Shown: one piece after another, positions 11,561 through 30,851 of the stretch
Position numbering within the stretch: the first letter of the stretch is position 1
Layout of the letters: every line of letters begins with the position of its first letter
NCBI GenBank assembly: GCA_951640195.1
Contig: OX621177.1
Coordinates: forward strand, 1-64,000
Reading direction: 5' to 3'
Length of the DNA: 64,000 bases
DNA from: Porpolomopsis calyptriformis
Taxonomy: Eukaryota; Basidiomycota; Agaricomycetes; Agaricales; Hygrophoraceae
The notes under the pieces: generated by a model
What the model was told of the DNA's origin: nothing
The model's database searches: none
The model's input: only the letters and a program-made list of their open reading frames with translations
Position numbers and translations under genes: made by a program

Positions 11561-11911
11561 ATAAAAAAATTTTTTTATTTGTTTAGTTAATCGGCGAATC
11601 CGTATCCAATAGACCAGCACCAATCCGAGTATCTGGAGTACTCCAGATACTCGGAATAGGCTAATCGGGATTAGATCGGATTCCCTGATTGGACTAGCCG
11701 AACGGGGTTTGATTCCCCGAAATCCCGAATGAGTATCTGGTGTACACCGGATACTCGGGATTGAACTCAAATCCCAAATCCCCGATTAGATTCGGGAATT
11801 AAACGGGTATTAGCCTAATTAGGGGAAGTCGAATGAAAGCCCGGATCGGGCTATCCCAAACGGGATTTCGGGGATTGCGATTATATTTATTTATTTTAAT
11901 AATTAATTTAA
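11561..11911. repeat. Repeat-rich spacer trnL-trnR
   Basis: No gene seen. Palindromes at 11627 and 11731 in dense GC-type repeat DNA. Confidence 0.55.
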
Positions 11912-11983
11912 ACATCTTTAGCTAAATAGGTACAGCGCTTGCCTTCGAAGCAAATTACAATTGGTTCAAATCCAATAAGATGT
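11912..11983 (+). tRNA. trnR: tRNA-Arg (UCG)
   Basis: Perfect acceptor ACATCTT/AAGATGT; loop CTTCGAA gives TCG. The outermost anticodon-stem pair is a C-A mismatch. Confidence 0.92.
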
Positions 11984-12504
11984 TGTGTTAATCGGATTAG
12001 CTAAGCTGTAATCACAATCTAATCGGGAGTATCTGGAGTACACCAGATACTCGATTGCAATTAGCCTACACGGGTTCTGAGCACCCGTAATCCCATTCGG
12101 GATTTCTCAAAGCCTATTTGGGAACCTTGAACTCCCGATTAGGCTATCGTTTTCGATAAGCCGAGTTCAAATTTCGAATTCGGGGATAGGCTATTAAAAA
12201 GCCTATTCGGCTAATCCTGTTAGTGATCGGAATCTCTGTCGCCGATTGGGAATAGAGCAGGATTGAAATCCCGATTAAATTCGGGATTATCGCCGATGGG
12301 GGATGGGGATTACGAATAGAATCGAATTATAAATTTAAAAATAATAACTCTCAATATCTCATTTTTAAATAGTTGTTAATGTATTATAAAATATTTATAA
12401 TTAGCAACTTTGCTTTTCTTAAATTTATTGTAAGTAAGTAGAGATAGTTCTTTTTATCTCCGATTTCGGATTTAGAACATAAATTAAAAAAATTATTTTT
12501 TATT
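11984..12504. repeat. Spacer trnR-atp8
   Basis: GC-type repeats to about 12310 with a palindrome at 12027 whose flanks (TAATCGG and GATTGCAATTAGCCTAC) recur around the palindrome at 59545. The last 190 bases are clean AT-rich DNA and probably the atp8 leader. Confidence 0.5.
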
Positions 12505-12663
12505 ATGCCTCAACTTATTCCTTTTTATTTTTTAAATCAATTGTCATTTTCATTTTTAACTTTACTAGCTTTAATTTATATATTTTCTAATTATATTTTA
12601 CCTTTATTTACTTTTCAACAAGTAATAAGAATGTATATCACTAAATTAAGTAATAAATCTTAA
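12505..12663 (+). CDS. atp8: ATP synthase F0 subunit 8
   Basis: Small membrane subunit of the F0 part of ATP synthase. The 52-aa product begins [15 protein letters not shown], the hallmark fungal atp8 start, followed by one membrane span (about residues 13-35) and a short basic tail with IRMYITKL. Slightly shorter than the usual 48-60 aa range midpoint but complete. No atp6 follows, unlike the common atp8-atp6 order; palindrome-containing spacer comes next. Confidence 0.95.
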   Translation: MPQLIPFYFLNQLSFSFLTLLALIYIFSNYILPLFTFQQVIRMYITKLSNKS

Positions 12664-13314
12664 ATATACCAACACACCCCCAGTCAAAAAATTTAATTTA
12701 ATTAAATTATGATAAAAGATTACCTTAAATAAAGTAATCTATTATCTCAATCCCATTCGGCTTTAAACCCGAGCTCGGGATACCTATTGAGTACGCAAAA
12801 TACGTTAGACTTATAGGTATGGAATAGAGTTGTATCAAATTATCGATTTTAATAGGCTAATAGACAATTAGGCTATAACTCTATTAGCCGTATTAGCCAT
12901 TTAGACTATTAGCCATTTAGACTATTACCAATCCCGATTACACTAGCCGGTTCGGCGATTGGGATTGGTTATGGTCGTACGATTAATTGCAATGCCTGAT
13001 TGGATACCCGATTGGGATTGTGAGAGCAATTGGTACTTGTTATGATAAATTAGGTAACTCGGCGATTAAAACGGGTTGAAGGAATAAAAGTATTTAATTT
13101 TAATAAAAAAATATTTTTTGAGAATAAATCAAACAGGGAAAAAATAACATAAATTATTAAATATATTTTATAATAATTTTACTAAATTAGATCCAATCCG
13201 AGTATCTGGTGTACACCAGATACTCTGATTAGGCGATGATAGCCAATCGGTATCCCGATTAGCAGAAATAAAATAATTATTTAAATTTTTTTAAAAATAC
13301 AGAAAAAATAGTGA
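12664..13314. repeat. Spacer atp8-trnW
   Basis: No gene seen. TAGCCGTATTAGCCATTTAGACTATTAGCC tandem-like wording at about 12880-12935 is a short local repeat. The second copy of the 80-bp composite repeat, with a palindrome at 13200, ends at 13268. Confidence 0.5.
13189..13268 (+). repeat. 80-bp composite repeat, copy 2
   Basis: Identical to 7719-7798, palindrome included; the flanks outside the block differ. Confidence 0.85.
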
Positions 13315-13387
13315 AAGAGTGTAGTATTAATTGGTTAGTATAGCGATCTCCAAAATCACTGGTAGGTGTTCAAATCACCTCATTCTT
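13315..13387 (+). tRNA. trnW: tRNA-Trp (CCA)
   Basis: Acceptor AAGAGTG/CATTCTT, loop CTCCAAA giving anticodon CCA on stem GCGAT/ATCAC (one C-A mismatch). CCA should read only UGG, yet core genes here use UGA for Trp throughout. A second tRNA-Trp with UCA was not found in the window. Confidence 0.88.
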
Positions 13388-13813
13388 GTAAAAATAAAAT
13401 TTTTTTACAAACTTAATCAAAGATTATAAGTGATATAGTACACCTATTGTTTTATATCAATAATTATGTTCAATTGGATTCGATTCGATCAGGTGAGATC
13501 TCGATTAGCCGAATCCGCTAGGCGAATTCGGCTATCCCGAACCATATCGCCTAAATCCCGGTTAGGCTAATCCCATTCGGGATTTCGGGGATTGCGATTA
13601 AACAGCTCGGCGTTTTTAATTGGCGAATAGCTGATATCAATTATCCATTCGGGTTAGGCGATAAATGGCCAATCGGAATTACGCTGAACCCAGAACCCGG
13701 TTCGGGGTTTAGGAATACGCTAGCCTATTTTATTCGATTAGGCTAATCCGATATCGAACACATTATTGAGTATCTGGAGTACTCCGGATACTCGATAATT
13801 AATATTAAATTAA
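13388..13813. repeat. Repeat-rich spacer trnW-trnD
   Basis: No gene seen. GC-type motifs and a palindrome at 13768 in the TTATT/GATAA context. Confidence 0.5.
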
Positions 13814-13885
13814 GAGCCCTTAGCTTAATAGGTAGAGTACCTAATTGTCAATTAGGTAGGTCCCAGTTCGAATCTGGAAGAGCTC
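13814..13885 (+). tRNA. trnD: tRNA-Asp (GUC)
   Basis: Acceptor GAGCCCT/AGAGCTC with one C-A mismatch, anticodon stem CCTAA/TTAGG, loop TTGTCAA giving GTC. A diverged copy lies on the - strand at 51575-51646. Confidence 0.93.
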
Positions 13886-14096
13886 GTTTATTTCCCGATT
13901 CTGATCGGGGATTTGATTATATTTTTTTAATTAAAATTTTAACTTTTTTATTTTCGATTTTACCTATGTTCTGCTATTATTAATCCCATTCACCGGTTTC
14001 GGCTATTTTCCGATTTCAATCGGGAATCGAATGGGATTAGAATCCGAATGATTGCAGAACAAGGGGACCTGAGCCATTCGAAACCGGTATCAATAA

Positions 14097-14167
14097 ACGA
14101 GTATAGTTAAGTTGGTATAGCTTCTACCTTCCAAGTAGATATCATCAGTTCGAATCTGATTACTCGT
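14097..14167 (+). tRNA. trnG: tRNA-Gly (UCC)
   Basis: Perfect acceptor ACGAGTA/TACTCGT, anticodon stem TCTAC/GTAGA, loop CTTCCAA giving TCC. Confidence 0.95.
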
Positions 14168-14760
14168 AATTGAGTTTGAAATTGGTTTCGTTACTCCCCT
14201 AGCCGAACCGGGGATTGCCTTGAATAGAAACGGGGAAAGCATTAGGGCCAGTATTCAGCTATAATAGCCTATCGGAATTGCAATCCCCGATCGGGGTTTA
14301 TATCTATTCGCCTATTGAAGCTGAACGTGCTCTACTCGGGGGACCGATTATAAATGGCGAACACGCAATGCTCGATTGGAATTAACCTAGCGAATCCTAA
14401 CCCCCGAACCGGGTTCTGGGTTCAGCGTAATTCCGATTGGCTATTCGAATCCCGAATGATTTCAATCGGGTATCGAATGGGATTAGAATCCGAATGATTG
14501 CTATCACCTAATCGGGATACCCCCGATCGGGGTTCTAGATTGGGGTGTAAAACATAAGCAAATTCAATCGCAATCCCCGAAATCCCGAATGGGATTAGCC
14601 GTACGGGATTGGGCAGATTGCAATCGGGATTTCGGGATACCCGATTGCCTAAATTCGGCAAATTGCACCCCGGTTCGGGGATTGGGATACCAAACCTGTT
14701 TAGATTAATGCTTTCATAGATTATGGTGTATTAAAAAAGTTTTGTTTGGCGATAATGTTA
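14168..14760. repeat. Repeat-rich spacer trnG-trnC
   Basis: No gene seen. A 49-base block at 14563-14611 (CCCCGAAATCCCGAATGGG core) is repeated at 16077-16125. No 26-nt palindrome. Confidence 0.55.
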
Positions 14761-14838
14761 AGGGTTAAGTTTACAGATGGTTCTGTAGTAAATCTGCAAA
14801 ATTTATTAAAATTTAAGGTTCAATTCCTTCTTAACTCT
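14761..14838 (+). tRNA. trnC: tRNA-Cys (GCA)
   Basis: Acceptor AGGGTTA/TAACTCT, strong D-stem TACAG/CTGTA, anticodon stem TAAAT/ATTTA, loop CTGCAAA giving GCA. The variable region is a little long (78 nt in all). Confidence 0.88.
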
Positions 14839-15458
14839 ACTCAGTATAGTTAATACCCGAACTGAGCTGGTTTGGTCCGTTCCCCATCGGCGATAATCCC
14901 GAATTTAATCGGGATTTCAATCCTGCTCTATTCCCAATCGGCGACAGAGATTCCGATCGCTAACTCATCGGCCGAGGCCGATTATCTGAACTCAATAACT
15001 TGAATCGGCGATTGATTACATTCCTAATCGCCTGCTCCCAGATTTAACTTACCTGTATCCGAACCTAAATGCATAGCCTAATTGATTCGATAAGCCTAAT
15101 CCGATTGGCAATAGACTATTCAGTTAAATCGTCGAATTGTCAATAGCCCTATTAGGCTTAGGCAATCGCAATCCCCGAAATCCCGGTTCGGGATTAGCCG
15201 AACGATATTGCAATCCAGAGTATCTGGAGTACACCAGATACTCGATTTAATAAGCCCAATAGCCAAATAGCCCGAGGCAATATCGGGGTGCAAGGCTAAA
15301 GGTATATTGGATAGCTATCGGATTCAAACCCGCTCATCGGCTATCATCGGGGTTCGGGGGAGTGATATCGGGGGTCCCGAATTTTTTACAACTATAATAA
15401 ATTTATAGTATAATAATAAAGATAATGGAGTAAAGATATAGTGAGTAATTATAATTTA
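14839..15458. repeat. Repeat-rich spacer trnC-trnR
   Basis: No gene seen. Nearly continuous GC-type repeat DNA with a palindrome at 15218. Confidence 0.55.
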
Positions 15459-15528
15459 ATTCTCTTAGTTTAATGGTAGAACTTCATTCTTCTAAAATGT
15501 TAATTTTGGTTCAAATCCAAAAGAGAAT
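15459..15528 (+). tRNA. trnR: tRNA-Arg (UCU)
   Basis: Perfect acceptor ATTCTCT/AGAGAAT; loop CTTCTAA gives TCT. Second Arg isoacceptor, for AGR codons. Confidence 0.93.
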
Positions 15529-16727
15529 AAAATAGTATAATTATTGTTGATTCTTTCAATCGACTTGGGTGATTGCCTGCAATCCTAATTGAGTATCTGG
15601 AGTACACCAGATACTCGGGATTACCCGAACCGGGTTCTGGATACCAGCTAATACCTGTCAGGCTAGCTCGGGATTCCGGATCGGCTGTAATACTTGAACG
15701 GGTATTTTACTCAATCGGAATTAATTGAACCGGTATCGAGTAATTAGTGTAGCCGAATTCGGGAACCTTGAACTCCCGATTGCTAATCTTGAGTATCTGG
15801 TGTACACCAGATACTCGATTGCACTAGCCGAACGAGATTATAATCCCGATTATGTTCGGGGTTAAATTAAAATCCCCGAACTAAGCCAATATTAAAGGCT
15901 CTAAGGGTACCGGGTCGGTTAATTAGATTATAATATAAGAATCTAATCGTATCAAGGGGATAGTCAGCAATTAAATTTCCCAAGTTATGAATAGATATCG
16001 GGGTAATCGCCTTTGCCTAAAATCGGCGATTTAAATTCCCGATTACACCTATTCGAGATCGGTGAAGGCTATTGATTTCAATCGCAATCCCCGAAATCCC
16101 GAATGGGATTAGCCGTACGGGATTGTAGCCGAAGTTAGGCGATTAAATTCGCCTAACTAGGGGATTACAATTCCTGAACAAAGCCAATCGCTGAGTTAAA
16201 CGGTATCCAGAACCCGGTTCGGGTAATCCCGAGTATCTGGTGTACTCCAGATACTCAATTAGGATTGCAGGCAATCACCCAAGTCGGTTATAGCCGAGGG
16301 GAGTTGGAACCGTTCACAACTAATTAATAAAATTTACTCTAAAAAAATATTATTATGTGATAAATATAATAATATTTAAATTATAATTATAGTTACAGTG
16401 TTTTCATTTAATCGGTGACAGAATTTAATTATTTATTAAAAGTAAAATTTTATCGGGAGAGGGATTATCAATAGCCAATAAAGTAAAAATAAAATTTTAC
16501 TTTATAATTTTCCCTATTCAGTTAACTTTTATAAGTATTAAGTCAAAACAAACTAATCTCATTACCTGGTTTTGGTGTCGGGAAAGCCTATAGGGCTAAT
16601 AGGCCATATTTCAATCAATCGAATCGGGATTCGCCGAACCGGGGATTGCTATTAAAATTCAAATTTTTAAAATTCTTTAATAAGAATAATATCTTAATAT
16701 TTTATTGAGGTGATTATTTTTATAATT
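15529..16727. repeat. Repeat-rich spacer trnR-nad1
   Basis: No gene seen. Palindromes at 15591, 15791 and 16231; a repeat block at 16077-16125 shared with 14563. The palindrome at 15791 has flanks (GCTAATCTT and GATTGCA.TAGCCGA) that recur around 21270. Confidence 0.55.
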
Positions 16728-16740
16728 ATCTATAATAAAT
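16728..16740 (+). promoter_or_regulatory. Candidate upstream motif ATCTATAATAAAT of nad1
   Basis: The same 13-mer lies at 61688-61700 before cox3, and a near match (GTCTATAATAAA) at 59763 before the 388-aa ORF. A shared promoter or RNA-processing signal is a guess based on position and recurrence only. Confidence 0.35.
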
Positions 16741-16788
16741 AATTATAAAAAAATAATAATAAATTAATTAAAAAAAGTAAACAAACAA

Positions 16789-17805
16789 ATGATAAATAAT
16801 AATTTAACATTAATTATTCTAAATTTAATAATTAATTTAATAGATGTTTTATGTATTTTATTACCTGTTTTACTTTCTGTAGCTTTTATGACTATAATTG
16901 AAAGAAAACAATTAGCAGCTCATCAAAGACGAGTAGGTCCAAATACTGTAGGTTATTTTGGTGTTCTTCAACCATTCAGTGATGCTCTAAAACTAATTCT
17001 TAAAGAAACAATAATACCTTCTCAATCTAATAAAATATTATTTTATTTAGCTCCAATTTCAACATTAATTTTTAGTTTATTAGGGTGAGGTATAATACCA
17101 TTTGGACAAGGTCTATCTATATCGGATTTCTCATTAGGAATATTATATACTTTAGCTTTATCTTCATTAGGAGTATATGGTATACTTTTTGCAGGTTGGT
17201 CAGCAAATTCTAAATATGCATTTTTAGGTTCTTTACGGTCTACTGCTGCTATGATATCATATGAATTAATTTTAAGTTCAGCTGTTCTAATAGTAATTTT
17301 ATTAACTGGAACATTTAACTTAACTAATATTATAGAATATCAACAATCAATTTGATTTATTATACCATTATTACCTGTTTTCATTTTTTATTTTATATCT
17401 ATTCTAGCTGAAACATCTAGAACACCATTTGATCTACAAGAGGCTGAATCAGAATTAGTGGCTGGTTTTTTTACTGAGCATTCTAGTGTACCTTTTGTTT
17501 TTTTCTTTTTAGCAGAATATAGTTCAATAGTATTATTTAGTAGTATTACTGCAATTTTATTTCTAGGTGGATATAATTTTCCGGAAGTTTTTATAAATGA
17601 TACAAGTTTTAATTTTCAATCTATTATTTTAGGTCTTAAAACTTGTTTATTTTGTTTTTTCTTTGTTTGATTTAGAGCAACTTTACCTAGATTACGATAT
17701 GATCAACTTATTGAACTTTGTTGGTTAAACTTATTACCAATAGCTGTAGCATTTATTATTTTTGTTCCAAGTATTTTAGTAGCATTCGATATTGCTCCAT
17801 ACTAG
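16789..17805 (+). CDS. nad1: NADH dehydrogenase subunit 1
   Basis: Membrane subunit of complex I forming part of the quinone-binding site. Continuous 338-aa ORF with UGA as Trp, no intron. Family hallmarks are [18 protein letters not shown] near residue 42, the quinone-channel stretch [20 protein letters not shown] near residue 205, and [16 protein letters not shown] near the C-terminus. Ends in TAG, unlike the TAA of its neighbours. Eight or so hydrophobic spans. No repeat element interrupts it. Confidence 0.96.
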
Positions 17806-18473
17806 AATATTTTTTTAATTGTATTAACAATTTTTAATCCCAATCCCCATTTTAATTCTTCTTCGGTAAATTTATTTTCTTCATTATTCCAATCTGCTCG
17901 GGATTTCGGGGATCCCAATCGGTACCCCGAGCTCGGGATACCGATTAATTCGGCGATTGAACTCATAACCGAATACTGAATCCATTAGGCGAATGCTACC
18001 GGGATTCTCGCCGTTCGGCTAGTAGATTTTAAATCCAATAGGCTAGCTAAACCCAAACCCCGATCCAGAGTATCTGGAGTACACCAGATACTCGGAATCC
18101 GATTAGGCGATTGGGTTCTGGGATCCCCGAATAGGCTAATGAGTTCGGGGATTGGAATATAATTAATTTCAAATATTTTTAATTTAATATTTAAATGAAT
18201 AATATTTAAATTAAAAATTTAAAAGTAACTATAAATTAATCAAATTTAAGATTATTAACCCATTTACATTATAGTAAATTCATCTGGATACGGCGAAGAA
18301 TTTTCACTTTAAAATTAGACAATTATCGGATTCGGCCTTAATCCCGATTGCATTCGCCTAATGGAATAAGCACCCGGAATAAGGCAAGCTAATCCCGAGT
18401 TTAAACGGGTTTACGCCTATTCAAGATAGGAAATTACTTGATCGAAAATATATTATTTGTATTCGCCGATAAA
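17806..18473. repeat. Spacer nad1-trnP
   Basis: No gene seen. GC-type motifs; a palindrome at 18068 in the context CCCCGATCCA-element-GGAATCCGAT, shared with the one at 19149. Confidence 0.55.
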
Positions 18474-18547
18474 ATGGTAGATGACAAACAGGTTCGTCGC
18501 TCCCTTTGGGTGGGAGAAATATAGCGTGTTCGATTCGCGCCTACCAT
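18474..18547 (+). tRNA. trnP: tRNA-Pro (UGG)
   Basis: Perfect acceptor ATGGTAG/CTACCAT, GC-rich anticodon stem CTCCC/GGGAG, loop TTTGGGT giving TGG. Confidence 0.94.
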
Positions 18548-18978
18548 ATATCTTTTCGGGTATAAGTAATAGTAATCATATTCGGCTAATCGGGATCCGG
18601 GATACCCGAATCCGTATTAGGCTATTGAAACCGATTAGCATTCGGGATTAGGCAATAATAATTGGATAGGTAATATAAATCCCGATTGCAATCGGATTAG
18701 CCGAATTTCCGGTTCGGCTAATCCCGAGTATCTGGTGTACACCAGATACTCAATTGGGTGTCGGCAATCGGGAGTATCTGGTGTACACCAGATACTCGAT
18801 TGCAATCGGAATCGCCGATTGCAATTCGAATTAAAAAAATTAAATGTTATCCATTCGGGATTAGCTATACCTGGATCGGGTAAACCCGAATGCGATTAAA
18901 AAAATAAATATTTTATATTGTTAATCTTATCGAATAGGCATGCTCGGGATTGCGAATGAACTCGGCTTAATAATAATA
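18548..18978. repeat. Spacer trnP-trnN
   Basis: No gene seen. Two palindromes 46 bases apart (18726, 18772); the second with its left flank GGGTGTCGGCAATCGG recurs at 20619. Confidence 0.55.
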
Positions 18979-19050
18979 GGTATCATGGCAGAATGGTTAA
19001 TGCGAGGTACTGTTAATACTTTTTTAAGAGGTTCAATTCCTCTTGATGCC
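18979..19050 (+). tRNA. trnN: tRNA-Asn (GUU)
   Basis: Acceptor GGTATCA/TGATGCC with one wobble, anticodon stem AGGTA/TACTT, loop CTGTTAA giving GTT. Confidence 0.93.
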
Positions 19051-19256
19051 TTATTTAAATTAGCTGACTTCACTTTCTGTTCCCGTGTTCAATCCCAATC
19101 GCCGAACCGGCTAGTACAATCGGGGATTCAAACCCAAACCCCGATCCAGAGTATCTGGAGTACACCAGATACTCGGAATCCGATCAGGATTAATTTCCGA
19201 TTCTAATTGTCTATTCGGGAATGGATTTAGCTAAATTGAATGGAAAATTATTGATA

Positions 19257-19341
19257 GCGAACATGTTGAAATTTGGTAAACAAACTCCTCTTAAGCAGGA
19301 GTGGATATTAAATCCTTAAGAGTTCGAGTCTCTTTGTTCGT
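19257..19341 (+). tRNA. trnL: tRNA-Leu (UAA)
   Basis: Class II tRNA: acceptor GCGAACA/TGTTCGT, anticodon stem CTCCT/AGGAG, loop CTTAAGC giving TAA. Reads the dominant UUA codon of this AT-rich genome. A palindrome (19149) sits between trnN and this gene. Confidence 0.94.
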
Positions 19342-19727
19342 AATCTTGTTTCAAAGATAGTGTTCAAATTTTATTAATTCATAGTATCCGGGTAGGTTTC
19401 CTTATCAGATTAAGTTATTTCAATTGTTATCAGATCGGGTATCCCTGATTGGGGTTGTAGGTGATTGAATTAAAATCCCTATATATCAGGTATGTAGCCA
19501 ACCCCGATGATAGCCGATGAGCGGGATTTCAATCCCGAGTATCTGGTGTACTCCAGACACTCAATCGGGATTTCATCGGATACCGATCACTAACTCAAAA
19601 GGCTAATAGCTCTGCGATATAGGCGGGCAAGGCTAATCGCTAAAATAAACATTCAGCCCCCGATAAAAATAGTTAAATAAAATAAAATTTATTGGTATAT
19701 TCTATTCTAAAAGAGAATAAGAATATA
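19342..19727. repeat. Spacer trnL-trnM
   Basis: No gene seen. Contains a palindrome at 19537 with one arm mutated (GACACTC). Confidence 0.5.
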
Positions 19728-19799
19728 AGCGAAATAGTGTAAAGGTTAGCACAATAGTCTCATGAACTGTTAGTTTGGGTTCAATTTCCTAATTTCGCT
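19728..19799 (+). tRNA. trnM: tRNA-Met (CAU), copy 2
   Basis: Perfect acceptor AGCGAAA/TTTCGCT; stem ATAGT/ACTGT, loop CTCATGA giving CAT. Confidence 0.9.
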
Positions 19800-20324
19800 A
19801 TTCAAATTCGGAATTAAATCTACTAGCCGAACGGCGATAATCCTGTACGCCTATTCCGAATTTATTCATCTAACTTGGCTATTCACCGAGCTAATCGGCG
19901 ATCCCGATTGCATTCGCCTAATGCGTACGGACTAGCCGAACCGGGAATCGGGATCGGGATACCCGATCTATTATCCTAGCTCGGGATTTTGGCTATTATA
20001 GCCAATCGGGTAAATCTGAGTATCTGGAGTTAATCTCGTTCGGCAATCGGGATCGCCGATTTGGTGCGAATTGTATACTTTCAATCGGTATCCCGATCTC
20101 GGCTAAACTAATCGAAGGGGGAGGGTTAAATCGGTTTAGGATAGACCCAATAGGCTAGTGGGATTGCAAACGGGTCTCGGAATCGGGATTAAAGAATGCA
20201 AAACTTAGCTAAAAGTGGTATCTAATTATTCAAGTAAATCAAACTAAAAATTTGGGCTTATTAATACTGAAGTAGGTATTATAAATAATGTTTGAAATAA
20301 TAATATATTTATACTTATTATTAT
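19800..20324. repeat. Spacer trnM-trnE with a half palindrome
   Basis: No gene seen. At 20018 only the left arm of the 26-nt palindrome (GAGTATCTGGAGT) remains, followed by unrelated sequence: a truncated copy. Confidence 0.55.
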
Positions 20325-20395
20325 AGGTCTTTTAGTATAAAGGTAGTACAGCTACCCTTCAAGTAGTAAGAATCAGTTCAATTCTGATAAGGACT
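20325..20395 (+). tRNA. trnE: tRNA-Glu (UUC)
   Basis: Acceptor AGGTCTT/AAGGACT with one mismatch, stem GCTAC/GTAGT, loop CCTTCAA giving TTC. Confidence 0.88.
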
Positions 20396-20712
20396 ATTAA
20401 ATTAAAACAATTCTTTAAATTTTTATTTTTGAATTAAAATTTATTTGTTAGACGATATCCCCGATCAGGGTTTGCGGGTAGAGGGGTGTATCTGGTTTCA
20501 CTTAGGATCATTTAAATCCTGAGTATCCGGTGTACACCAGATACTCGATATAGCCAAAATCCCGAGCTAGGATAATAAAACGGGTATCCCGATTAGGCGA
20601 TTGGGTGTCGGCAATCGGGAGTATCTGGTGTACACCAGATACTCGATTGCAATCGGGATTGCTAATCGCCGATTTAAATAATAATATAAAATTAAATAAA
20701 AAATTTTATTAA

Positions 20713-20791
20713 GGAATAGTTTTCATTGGTAAGATCAGACGATTGCTAATTGTTCGAGGAAACTCTTAGGTGTTCGATTCACCTCTATTCC
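20713..20791 (+). tRNA. trnS: tRNA-Ser (GCU)
   Basis: Perfect acceptor GGAATAG/CTATTCC; anticodon loop TTGCTAA gives GCT; enlarged variable arm. Palindromes at 20521 and 20619 precede it. Confidence 0.9.
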
Positions 20792-21447
20792 GATTTAATT
20801 GGTTCCTATTTTTAATCAGCCGAGTTCAATCGCCTAATTCATATGTTCTTGACTAAATTTATAATCATTCCGCTTCCCCGATAACTAACTCAGAGCCTTT
20901 TTAGTTAGGGGAAATCCCAATTGAGTATCTGGTGTACACCAGATACTCGGGATTAGCCGAACCGGGAATTCGGCTAGTTAAATCGAGTATCTGGTGTACA
21001 CCAGATACTCTGGATTGGTAACATACCTTATATACGGGGATTTTAATTCAATCGAGTATCTGGTGTACACCAGATACTCCCGATTAGGCTAATCCCGAAC
21101 GGAGATTGGGATTTCGATGCCGCAGTTAAATGTACGCATTAGGCCCGATAATAAACATAGGATTTAGTAAATATAATTTACTAATTTAAAGATATATTTA
21201 TTAGTGGTTTTCACTATTTTCTTTTTTTCGATTGCATCTTAGTAGTTCGTAATCCCGATTGCTAATCTTGAGTATCTGGTGTACACCAGATACTCGATTG
21301 CATTAGCCGATCCGGGATTCAAATCCCGAATCCAATCCTAAGTATCTGGTGTACACCAGATACTCGATCTGAATTGAAAAAAACTAATAAATGTAGGTTA
21401 GTAAGTATAGCTAATATTAAGTTTTAATAAGTAAGTGGAAATAAAAG
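20792..21447. repeat. Upstream region of cox1 with five palindromes
   Basis: Palindromes at 20923, 20985, 21054, 21270 and 21340. Two parts, 21160-21205 and 21379-21416, match 55960-56003 and 56023-56057 before the 245-aa ORF; the palindrome-bearing 21206-21378 between them is extra in the cox1 copy. The shared parts are good candidates for the cox1 leader. Confidence 0.65.
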
Positions 21448-30312
<8,865 letters not shown>

Positions 30313-30851
30313 TATTATCCCCCCAATAATCTGAATCGGGTAACTTAATAGGCGAAAACCCAATCGGAATTTCCGAGGTCGGGAATGACTTCCCCGATTC
30401 CAATCCCCATTCGCCGAACCGGCGAATGGGGATTGGGAATAGCACCCTAAACTAAATCGCCAAACTAGATTAAATTTATATTATAATTTATAATATTCAT
30501 AAAAGGGTAATGCAGATTTGGGTAGGCCAGATCGGAATCGGGATTGCAATCCCGATTCCAATCCCCATTCGCCGGTTCGGCGAATGGGGATGTCCAATCG
30601 GGATCGGGTGTGGGAATGCAGAATGACAAAATATTAACACAATATCTAAGTTATAAAATGAAACAATATGTATATCAATTTAAAAATAAAATAGTTTCAG
30701 TCTATCTTAAATTTTAAAAAAAAATTTTAAGTAAATTTAATTATAATTAGTTGACTTAGGTATATTATTAATACCTAAATCTTCAGTATTTAACATTAAG
30801 TTTTTATAGGAAATAATTAAAAAATAAAATTATAGTAGGTTAGTTTGGAAA
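30313..30851. repeat. Spacer cox1-rps3 with two perfect hairpins
   Basis: Hairpins at 30401-30435 (15-bp arms CAATCCCCATTCGCC) and 30561-30591 (13-bp arms); both have five-base loops, GAACC in one and its complement GGTTC in the other. No 26-nt palindrome. AT-rich leader of rps3 from 30610. Confidence 0.7.

Larger units (their letters stand above)
573..21365. repeat. 26-nt palindrome family, first part
   Basis: Arm GAGTATCTGGTGT or GAGTATCTGGAGT followed by its reverse complement (mixed forms common). Starts: 573, 2480, 2648, 6374, 7077, 7246, 7479, 7730, 7836, 7931, 8045, 8167, 8439, 10714, 10819, 11627, 11731, 12027, 13200, 13768, 15218, 15591, 15791, 16231, 18068, 18726, 18772, 19149, 19537, 20018 (half), 20521, 20619, 20923, 20985, 21054, 21270, 21340. 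All lie in spacers or the decayed copy at 7530. Very often ATC precedes or GAT follows. Confidence 0.9.

Noticed and set aside
13388..13500. Possible tRNA-His after trnW
   Set aside because: No acceptor stem or GTG anticodon loop could be paired.
20923..21365. CRISPR-like array of repeated 26-mers upstream of cox1
   Set aside because: Spacing is irregular, copies are scattered over the whole window and no cas-like gene is present; they are dispersed palindromes.
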